Shown in pieces: positions 1-4,623 of a stretch of 8,738 nucleotides of DNA. The notes beneath the pieces are model-generated. The model saw only the letters and a program-made list of their open reading frames with translations, made no database searches and had not been told where the DNA came from. The stretch's first letter is position 1, and each line of letters begins with the position of its first letter. The DNA comes from Egerieenecus sp048201975 (lineage in GTDB: Bacteria; Bacillota; Clostridia; Christensenellales; Aristaeellaceae). The translations under genes were made by a program, and so were the position numbers. The DNA lies in NCBI GenBank assembly GCA_048201975.1, contig DBFBGQ010000138.1, positions 1-8,738 on the forward strand. The letters are read 5' to 3'.

Positions 1-5
1 GCCAT
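1..5 (-). CDS. tnpA: Start of a gene running off the left edge, probably IS200/IS605 tnpA (only 5 nt present)
   Basis: An ATG at positions 5-3 on the minus strand follows an AAGGAGG Shine-Dalgarno (20-14) with an 8-nt spacer, so a real gene begins here and leaves the window. Only Met and the first two bases of codon 2 (GC, compatible with Ala) are visible, so the protein itself cannot identify it. The call as the Y1-type transposase of an IS200/IS605 element rests on the leader: a 12-bp perfect inverted repeat buries the Shine-Dalgarno and an end-type palindrome lies upstream, the arrangement known for IS200 tnpA. Any other poorly translated gene is possible. A start codon is near certain; the identity is moderate. 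Confidence 0.5.
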
Positions 6-14
6 CCTAATGAC

Positions 15-71
15 CTCCTTTTGCTTTTCTGTGCAGTTGGCAGACCGCACTCCCATTGTAAGCAAAAGGAG
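15..71 (-). promoter_or_regulatory. Leader hairpin sequestering the ribosome binding site of the edge gene
   Basis: CTCCTTTTGCTT (minus strand, 71-60) is exactly complementary to AAGCAAAAGGAG (26-15), giving a 12-bp perfect stem with a 33-nt loop. The 3' arm contains most of the AAGGAGG Shine-Dalgarno, so the folded leader would block translation. The loop can form a smaller hairpin, GTGCGGT with ACTGCAC, including one G-U pair. This matches the known translational repression of IS200 tnpA. A TATAGT box at 96-91 could be the -10 of the transcript, but no convincing -35 is seen. Confidence 0.7.
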
Positions 72-106
72 TTTTCTTGTCATCCGCATAACTATAAGTT
101 TTCCCG

Positions 107-129
107 AACCCCACGCCTAGCGTGGGGTT
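107..129. repeat. Perfect 10-bp-stem palindrome, probable IS end hairpin
   Basis: AACCCCACGC (107-116), a CTA loop, and GCGTGGGGTT (120-129) form a perfect hairpin. On the plus strand it is followed by TTTTA, so it resembles a terminator in that direction, although no plus-strand gene leads into it. Its position about 100 nt upstream of the putative tnpA start fits the subterminal palindrome that TnpA recognises in IS200/IS605 elements. It could also stop outside transcription from entering the element. Confidence 0.6.
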
Positions 130-133
130 TTAG

Positions 134-180
134 GCATGCAACAAGGCCCTGGCTGCAAACGGCAGCCAGGGCCTCCATGC
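134..180. repeat. Long perfect inverted repeat (13-bp stem plus outer 5-bp stem)
   Basis: The core is AGGCCCTGGCTGC (144-156), a 5-nt loop AAACG, and GCAGCCAGGGCCT (162-174), with no mismatches. An outer pair, GCATG (134-138) and CATGC (176-180), extends the structure across small internal loops. On the minus strand it is followed by TTGTTGC, a weak U-tract, so it may be a second, backup terminator after 284-333. It could also be a palindromic element or fold that served as the landing site of the adjacent insertion sequence. No second copy is visible in the window. Confidence 0.6.
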
Positions 181-283
181 GTTTACGGAGGGGTTTGATC
201 CGCTGATTTTGCAGGTTTGCCATTCCGCGCTTGCGGGCGACGCCCAAGGGCTTTCCCATGGTTCCGCAACCGCGGCGTCGGGG
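181..283. other. Non-coding spacer between operon terminator and inverted repeat
   Basis: No open frame here has a Shine-Dalgarno or recognisable protein sequence. Only short self-complementary pieces are present, such as GGTT-GCGG-AACC and GGGC-GTC-GCCC on the minus strand. With the neighbouring hairpins, about 340 nt between the amidohydrolase stop and the edge gene carry no supported coding sequence. Confidence 0.5.
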
Positions 284-333
284 AAAAAATGAAGCCGGGG
301 ATGGGCAAGGGCGCGCCTTGTTCCATCCCCGGC
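284..333 (-). terminator. Strong rho-independent terminator of the operon
   Basis: On the minus strand GCCGGGGATGG (333-323) pairs perfectly with CCATCCCCGGC (304-294), an 11-bp stem. An inner CAAGG/CCTTG stem (306-310 with 316-320) extends it towards the loop. The stem is followed by TTCA and a run of six T (289-284). It begins 14 nt past the stop codon of the amidohydrolase gene, exactly where the operon should end. Nothing on the plus strand would use it. Confidence 0.9.
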
Positions 334-347
334 ATGGTTGGGAAGGG

Positions 348-1097
348 TTATTGGTAAAACCTTGCCGCGTTTTCGCCCATGACCAGGTCATGGCCTCGAT
401 CGTCCGTCACATCGGGCAGAAAGGCCTCGTAGGCGGCCCGCTCCACATGGGGAAGGGCGAAGGGCGCGTCGCTGCCAAAGCAGACCCGCTCCGGACCCAG
501 GGCGCGGATGGCCTCCATCACCGCCAGGTAGGAGACCGCGCTGCCGGTGAGGGTCACGTTGGGGCAGGCCTTGGCCACGCTGATGCTGGCCTGGCTCAGG
601 TCCGGCTTGCCCGCGCCGCCCATGTGCACCAGCATCACCCGCAGGCGGGGAAAGCGCTGGGCCACCGCCTGGGCGCGATAGGGATGGGTAAAGTCATAGG
701 CATCCGCGCCGATGTGGAAGGCCAGCCCCGCGCCGGCGCGATCCACCTGAGCGTACAGGGGCATCAGCGCCTCATCGTCGATGGGATAGCTGTTCTGGGC
801 GCCGTTGAACTTGATGGCGCGCATGCCGTATTCCTCCAGGCAGCGGCGGAGCATTTCCCCGGAGCGCTGGGGGCCGAAGTGGGGGTCCACCCAGCCCGTG
901 GGGGAAAATCGGTCGGGATGGGCGCGCCACGCCTCATATACATACCGGTTGGCGGCCTCGATCTCCCGCATATAGGGGGGCTGCAGCCAGATGTTCGCCC
1001 GGTCAATGCCGGCGCGATCCATGGCATGGAGCGCCGCCTCGGCGGTCAGGCCGTTCGTTTCCGTCAGGGAAAGATGGATATCCGCATCGAAAACCAT
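348..1097 (-). CDS. Amidohydrolase_2-family metal-dependent hydrolase
   Basis: A 249-residue TIM-barrel hydrolase of the amidohydrolase_2 type (PF04909-like). Visible family marks are FDADIH at the N-terminus (H8), a strand-4 lysine in AIKFNG (K96), strand-5 FHIG (H128), strand-6 LVHMGG (H158), the strand-8 GSDAPF aspartate (D210), and a closing NAARFY. The usual HxH of strand 1 is DxH here (D6, H8), a variant seen in part of the superfamily, which may change the metal site. Members hydrolyse lactones and amides or decarboxylate; the substrate here is unknown. I chose the ATG at 1097 because the protein fold starts there. A longer in-frame reading up to 1193 has no family sequence. An AAGGAG lies upstream within the end of the RidA gene, 10 nt of spacer away, so translation is probably coupled. 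It is the last gene of the operon and is cytoplasmic, with no signal peptide. Confidence 0.88.
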   Translation of the reverse strand: MVFDADIHLSLTETNGLTAEAALHAMDRAGIDRANIWLQPPYMREIEAANRYVYEAWRAHPDRFSPTGWVDPHFGPQRSGEMLRRCLEEYGMRAIKFNGAQNSYPIDDEALMPLYAQVDRAGAGLAFHIGADAYDFTHPYRAQAVAQRFPRLRVMLVHMGGAGKPDLSQASISVAKACPNVTLTGSAVSYLAVMEAIRALGPERVCFGSDAPFALPHVERAAYEAFLPDVTDDRGHDLVMGENAARFYQ

Positions 1098-1107
1098 CTG
1101 AAAAATC

Positions 1108-1479
1108 TCACTCCTTTTCGGACAAGGGTATGCGCTCCATGGGCCCCCGGGCGGCAATGCCGTTGATCTCCAGGCACACGTGCTCCCGGGCAAAGGCCGT
1201 AACGATGACCTTGCGCGCGGGGTAGGGGCGCGGCATCAGGCGCTGGTAAACGGCGTTCACCGCATCATAATCCGCCATATCCCGCAGATACAGCTGGACG
1301 TAGGCCAGGTTTGCCAGGCCCAGCCCCGCCTGGGACAGCACCCGCGCCAATTGCTCCAGCACAAAGGCCGCCTGAGCGGGGGCGTCGTCCGGGGCCACCA
1401 CCTGCCCCCGGTCCACAGGAGGAATTCCGCTGATAAATACAAAGTCACCTGCGGTCACTGCCGCGCTGAGCGGAAGCAT
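1108..1479 (-). CDS. RidA/YjgF/UK114-family protein, N-terminally short
   Basis: A 123-residue member of the RidA family, whose archetype hydrolyses reactive enamine/imine intermediates such as 2-aminoacrylate and works as a trimer. Visible marks are FVFISG near the N-terminus, the VQLYLRDMADYDAVN segment, PAR with R89, and LEINGIAA with E104. R89 and E104 are 15 residues apart, matching R105 and E120 of E. coli RidA. The N-terminus is about ten residues shorter than usual: the GPYSQAV motif is reduced to LPLSAAV and the active-site tyrosine (E. coli Y17) is a leucine. A longer start is impossible because an in-frame TAA, shared with the permease stop at 1501-1503, lies just upstream. A GGAGG precedes the ATG. 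It may be a RidA-clade enzyme with altered specificity. It sits 21 nt after a permease and 10 nt before the amidohydrolase. Confidence 0.9.
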   Translation of the reverse strand: MLPLSAAVTAGDFVFISGIPPVDRGQVVAPDDAPAQAAFVLEQLARVLSQAGLGLANLAYVQLYLRDMADYDAVNAVYQRLMPRPYPARKVIVTAFAREHVCLEINGIAARGPMERIPLSEKE

Positions 1480-1500
1480 AACAATCCCTCTCCTCCGTTT

Positions 1501-2322
1501 TTACATTTTCAGGCCGCTAAAGGAAGCGCCCTGTACAAATTGCTTCTGAAACACCGCGTACACAAGGAACAGCGGCAAAATGGAAATAATGGCTGCCGCC
1601 AGAATCTGCCCCTGGTTCTGGGACTCCATCTGCAAAAACGCGGTGATGCCGATGGGCACCGTGCGCAGCTCGGTCTTGTTGATGAGCAGCAGCGGCCAGA
1701 ACAGATCCTTCCAGACGGATTGAAAGTTGAAAATCACCAGGGTGATGATGCCGCTCTTGGCGTTGGGCATGACGATTCGGGTGACGATGCCCAGCTCGCC
1801 CAGGCCGTCGATTCGCGCGGCATCCACCAGGGAGAAGGGCATCATTTTATAAAAAGAGGTCATCATGAACACGCCAAACGCCGTGGAGAGATAGGGGAGA
1901 ATCAGCCCGGCGTAGGAGTCCACCAGCCCGAAGGTGCGGCACATTTTGAACAGGGGGATAAAGGTAATCTGTGCGGGCATGATCAGCCCGATGAGGATCA
2001 GCACCTCCACCAGCCGGGAAAGCCTGGACTTGAGCACCACCAGGCTGTAGGCGGCCAGGCAGGCCACCAGCACCACCGACAGGGTGGAAACGCTGGAGAC
2101 CAGGAGGCTGTTGAGCAGATACCGTCCGTAGGGGATGGTGTTCCAGGCCTCCACGTAGTTATCCAGGGTAAAGGTTTGCGGCCACAGGCTGGGCGGCCAG
2201 GCGGTGATTTCCCTTAGCGGCTTGAAGGAAGACAGCAGAATCCACACAAAGGGGCCGACGCACACGCACGTCCACAGGATCATGATCCCGTACTGCAAGC
2301 CGCGCTTGATGGTTTTTTTCAA
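1501..2322 (-). CDS. Carbohydrate ABC transporter permease, MalG-like (CUT1)
   Basis: A 273-residue inner-membrane permease of the CUT1 family with about six hydrophobic segments, the first at residues 12-31. The cytoplasmic EAA loop, which docks the ATPase, is present at about 165-186 as DAARIDG with a terminal P. The protein ends with QGASFSGLKM, typical of MalG-type subunits. The start is a TTG at 2322. It is the only reasonable choice because the TGA of the preceding permease is in frame just upstream, and a GAAGGGAG Shine-Dalgarno precedes it. The gap to the preceding permease is 15 nt. It would form a heterodimer with the 2338-3240 product. No ATPase is encoded nearby, so a shared MsmX/MsmK-type ATPase encoded elsewhere is likely. 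Confidence 0.96.
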   Translation of the reverse strand: MKKTIKRGLQYGIMILWTCVCVGPFVWILLSSFKPLREITAWPPSLWPQTFTLDNYVEAWNTIPYGRYLLNSLLVSSVSTLSVVLVACLAAYSLVVLKSRLSRLVEVLILIGLIMPAQITFIPLFKMCRTFGLVDSYAGLILPYLSTAFGVFMMTSFYKMMPFSLVDAARIDGLGELGIVTRIVMPNAKSGIITLVIFNFQSVWKDLFWPLLLINKTELRTVPIGITAFLQMESQNQGQILAAAIISILPLFLVYAVFQKQFVQGASFSGLKM

Positions 2323-2337
2323 CGTGACCCACTCCCT

Positions 2338-3240
2338 TCAGTTGACGCCTTCCGCGCCGGAGATTCTGCTGGAGATGATGCGCTGAATGCCTGTGAAGGC
2401 CAGCACAAGGGCCGTGAACACCATGGCGATGGCCGAGCCTTTGCCTGTCTTCCAGTTGGTAAACGCCACCTCGTAGAAATAATACATGATGGTGGTGGTG
2501 GAGCGGGCGGGACCGCCCCGGGTCATGATGTAGAACTGATCGAAGCCCTTGAGGGAGCCGATGAAGGAGATCAGCACCACAAAGATTACCACGGGCATAA
2601 TCTGGGGCAGGGTGATGTGGAAAAAGATCCGCGGCGGCGTGGCGCCGTCAATCTGGGCGGCCTCCTTCAGGTCCACGGGCACATCCTGCAGGGCCGCCAG
2701 GAAAAACACCGCGTAGTAGCCCGCGCCCTTCCATACCGACGCCAGGGCGATGATGGGCATGGCCTGCTGCGGGCTGGTGAGGAATTTCTGCTGGGGAATG
2801 CCCAGCTGGGTCAGCACCCAGTTGGCCACGCCAAAGTTGGGCTCCAGAATGAAGATGAACACAATGGACACGATGACCCAGTCCACCAGCACGGGAATGT
2901 AGAACGCCGTGCGGAAGAAGGATGTCCCGCGCAGCTTCTGGTTCAGCGCCACCGCCATCAGCATGCCGAAGACCACCACGCCCACGCCGTCAATGGCCAG
3001 GTACAGGGCGGTATTCTTCAGGGAAGTGAGAAACAGCTTGTCCTTGATCACGTCCTGATAGTTTTTCAGGCCGATGAAATGCTCCTCCAGGGACATGAGG
3101 CTGGCATCGGTGAAGGACGTGTAGGCGGTGGAGAAAAAGGGATAGATCTGAAACAGCGCAAAGTGGATCAAAAACGGCAGCAGAAATACCACGCCCACCA
3201 CGGCCTGCCGCCGGCTCAGGGTAAGCCCTCGTCTTTTCAT
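2338..3240 (-). CDS. Carbohydrate ABC transporter permease, MalF/UgpA-like (CUT1)
   Basis: A 300-residue integral membrane permease with six predicted segments. The first spans about residues 13-32, after a basic N-terminus (MKRRGLTLSRR). The EAA loop is well conserved at 193-212 (EAAQIDGA with a terminal LP), and the RGGPARSTTTIMYYFYEVAF region downstream is characteristic of MalF/UgpA-type subunits. The ATG at 3240 follows AAGGAGG with a 9-nt spacer. It partners with the next permease in the operon and the preceding binding protein to import a carbohydrate. The imported sugar cannot be named from the permease sequence. Confidence 0.96.
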   Translation of the reverse strand: MKRRGLTLSRRQAVVGVVFLLPFLIHFALFQIYPFFSTAYTSFTDASLMSLEEHFIGLKNYQDVIKDKLFLTSLKNTALYLAIDGVGVVVFGMLMAVALNQKLRGTSFFRTAFYIPVLVDWVIVSIVFIFILEPNFGVANWVLTQLGIPQQKFLTSPQQAMPIIALASVWKGAGYYAVFFLAALQDVPVDLKEAAQIDGATPPRIFFHITLPQIMPVVIFVVLISFIGSLKGFDQFYIMTRGGPARSTTTIMYYFYEVAFTNWKTGKGSAIAMVFTALVLAFTGIQRIISSRISGAEGVN

Positions 3241-3262
3241 AATGCCCCGCCTCCTTGAGGGA

Positions 3263-3293
3263 GGGGGGACAGGGACGCGCGTCCCTGCCCCCT
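3263..3293 (-). promoter_or_regulatory. GC-rich hairpin between binding-protein and permease genes
   Basis: CAGGGACGCGCGTCCCTG (3270-3287) is a perfect 18-bp palindrome. After one bulged base the stem continues with five G-C pairs and a G-U pair (3263-3268 with 3288-3293). No U-tract follows on the minus strand; the permease Shine-Dalgarno comes next, so this is not an ordinary terminator. Such hairpins after binding-protein genes are known to protect upstream mRNA or cut read-through, giving more binding protein than permease. That role is inferred here. Confidence 0.7.
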
Positions 3294-3315
3294 CTCTCCG
3301 GCTAAGTCGCCTAGT

Positions 3316-4569
3316 TTACTCTACGGTGGACAGCAGCTCGTTGTACTGGGCGTCCGCCTCGGCCAGGGCCTCCTGCGGATCCGCGCCCATGAGGATCACC
3401 TGCTGGATGGCGTCAAAAACGATGGTATCCATCTGCATGATCTCCACCGCCGCCTTGGGCTTGGCGTACTGCATGTCCTCCAGCACCAGGCGGTAATTCT
3501 CGTTGGTGTCGAACCAGGGGTCGTCCACCATGTCGTTGCGCACGCCCAGGCCCACTTCCGCCATGGTGTAGGCCATCTGCTCGTCATAGGAGATGACGTG
3601 CTGGATCAGCTGCCAGCTCTCATCCTTGTGGGGCGCCATGGTGGGAATCACGCACACCCGGCCACCCAGGGGAATCTGAGGCGTCACGTCCTCGGAGGGC
3701 ATGGGGATGGTGGCCACGCCATAGTCCAGCTCCGGGTATTCCTCACGCCAGGTGCGGAAGTTCCACTCGCCGTCCAGCATCATGGCCAGCTTGCCGCTGA
3801 CGAAGCCGTTGGTAATCCGCTCCACGGGGGAAACCTGCAATTCGTTCACCAGCAGGTCCCAGTATTCCAGGGCCTTTACGCCCGCCTCGGTGCCAAAGCC
3901 AGAGGAGCCGTCCTCCAGCTGGTACTCTCCGCCGTATCCCCAGAAGATGGGGCTAAAGGCATGCAGCGTCCAGTGGGCGTCGGGGGTCATGCCGATTTCA
4001 AAGCCGTAGACCTCCACGTTGCCGTCGGCGTCCCGCTTGGTCAGGGCCACGGCGGCGTCCGCCAGCTCGTCCAGGGTCTTGGGGGGATTGTCGGGGTCCA
4101 GCCCCGCATCCCGGAACATCTGCTTGTTGTAGATCAGGTGAATGGAGTTGCCGCGCACGGGGAAGCCGTAGGTCTTGCCGTCCACCACCAGGGGCTCCAT
4201 TTCCGCGGCGATGATGGCGTCCTTGGCCTCCTGGAAGCCGGGCATATCGTCCAGGGGCATGATGATGCCGGCCCGGGCCATGTCCGCCACGTACATGGTG
4301 TCCACCTGGAGCACGTCCGGAGCGGTGCCGGCGGCGATCATGGTGAGCAGCTTTTGCTGGATCTGGGTGTTGTCGCCCACCTCCTCGGTGACGTTGACGC
4401 CAATGGAAGTCGCTTCGGTGAACCGTTGGCAGGACTCCTCATAGGCAGGGGTGCGCCGGGCGTCGCCGGCAATCCAGTACTCCAGGGTGACGTCGCTTTC
4501 GCCCAGGGCGGGGACGCACAGCCCCATGAGGAGCACCGCGGTCAGCAGACAGGACAGCAGTTTTTTCAT
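3316..4569 (-). CDS. Extracellular solute-binding protein of the CUT1 importer
   Basis: A 417-residue family 1 (MalE/UgpB-like) sugar-binding protein. It has a Sec signal peptide (residues 1-23: MKK, a hydrophobic core, then VPALG before ESD). The mature part shows typical features: LEYWIAGD at the first strand, the GTAPDVLQVD segment, the YGFPVRGNSIHLIYNKQMF hinge region, and FVSGKLAMMLDGEWNFRTW near residues 258-276. No classical lipobox is seen: C18 is preceded by L rather than G, A or S, so the protein looks signal-peptidase-I cleaved rather than lipid anchored. That is unusual for a Gram-positive binding protein. The ATG follows AAGGAGG with about 8 nt of spacer. It is upstream of both permeases and flanked by GC-rich hairpins. 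It determines substrate choice, which is unknown. Confidence 0.95.
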   Translation of the reverse strand: MKKLLSCLLTAVLLMGLCVPALGESDVTLEYWIAGDARRTPAYEESCQRFTEATSIGVNVTEEVGDNTQIQQKLLTMIAAGTAPDVLQVDTMYVADMARAGIIMPLDDMPGFQEAKDAIIAAEMEPLVVDGKTYGFPVRGNSIHLIYNKQMFRDAGLDPDNPPKTLDELADAAVALTKRDADGNVEVYGFEIGMTPDAHWTLHAFSPIFWGYGGEYQLEDGSSGFGTEAGVKALEYWDLLVNELQVSPVERITNGFVSGKLAMMLDGEWNFRTWREEYPELDYGVATIPMPSEDVTPQIPLGGRVCVIPTMAPHKDESWQLIQHVISYDEQMAYTMAEVGLGVRNDMVDDPWFDTNENYRLVLEDMQYAKPKAAVEIMQMDTIVFDAIQQVILMGADPQEALAEADAQYNELLSTVE

Positions 4570-4594
4570 TTTGGGAACCCTCCTTGTTTATTTT

Positions 4595-4614
4595 TCACGC
4601 GCTGACGCGCGTGA
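4595..4614 (-). promoter_or_regulatory. Small GC-rich hairpin upstream of the binding-protein gene
   Basis: TCACGCG (4595-4601) and CGCGTGA (4608-4614) form a perfect 7-bp stem with a 6-nt loop, in the 54-nt gap between the glycoside hydrolase stop and the binding-protein start. On the minus strand it is followed by A residues, not T, so it is not an intrinsic terminator. It may be an RNA-processing or 5'-stabilising structure. Confidence 0.5.
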
Positions 4615-4623
4615 TATTTCCAT

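Larger units (their letters stand above)
1..135 (-). mobile_element. Left (tnpA-proximal) end of a probable IS200/IS605-family insertion sequence, partial
   Basis: This stretch is AT-richer than its surroundings. In minus-strand order it holds a perfect palindrome at 129-107 (AACCCCACGC, 3-nt loop, GCGTGGGGTT), a TATAGT -10-like box at 96-91, a 12-bp inverted repeat (71-60 with 26-15) that sequesters a Shine-Dalgarno, and a start codon at 5. IS200/IS605 elements lack terminal inverted repeats. They carry subterminal hairpins recognised by TnpA, and IS200 is known for a leader hairpin that hides the tnpA ribosome binding site. The architecture matches. The exact boundary is not visible; it should lie somewhat beyond the palindrome, roughly 130-150. 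The element would sit downstream of the operon terminator and so spare the operon. Confidence 0.5.

Noticed and set aside
107..180. Two neighbouring palindromes read as a CRISPR array
   Set aside because: The two inverted repeats differ in sequence, and there are no repeated units or regular spacers.
92..391. 99-residue minus-strand open frame downstream of the amidohydrolase
   Set aside because: It begins inside the amidohydrolase gene, runs through the terminator and hairpins, and has no Shine-Dalgarno or protein-like segment.
1098..1193. Longer amidohydrolase starting at 1193
   Set aside because: It would overlap RidA by 86 nt, with Pro/Trp-rich non-family sequence; the family fold begins at the ATG at 1097.
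1180..2217. 345-residue plus-strand open frame
   Set aside because: Antisense to the MalG-like permease and RidA genes; repetitive His/Gln/Gly composition with no recognisable fold.
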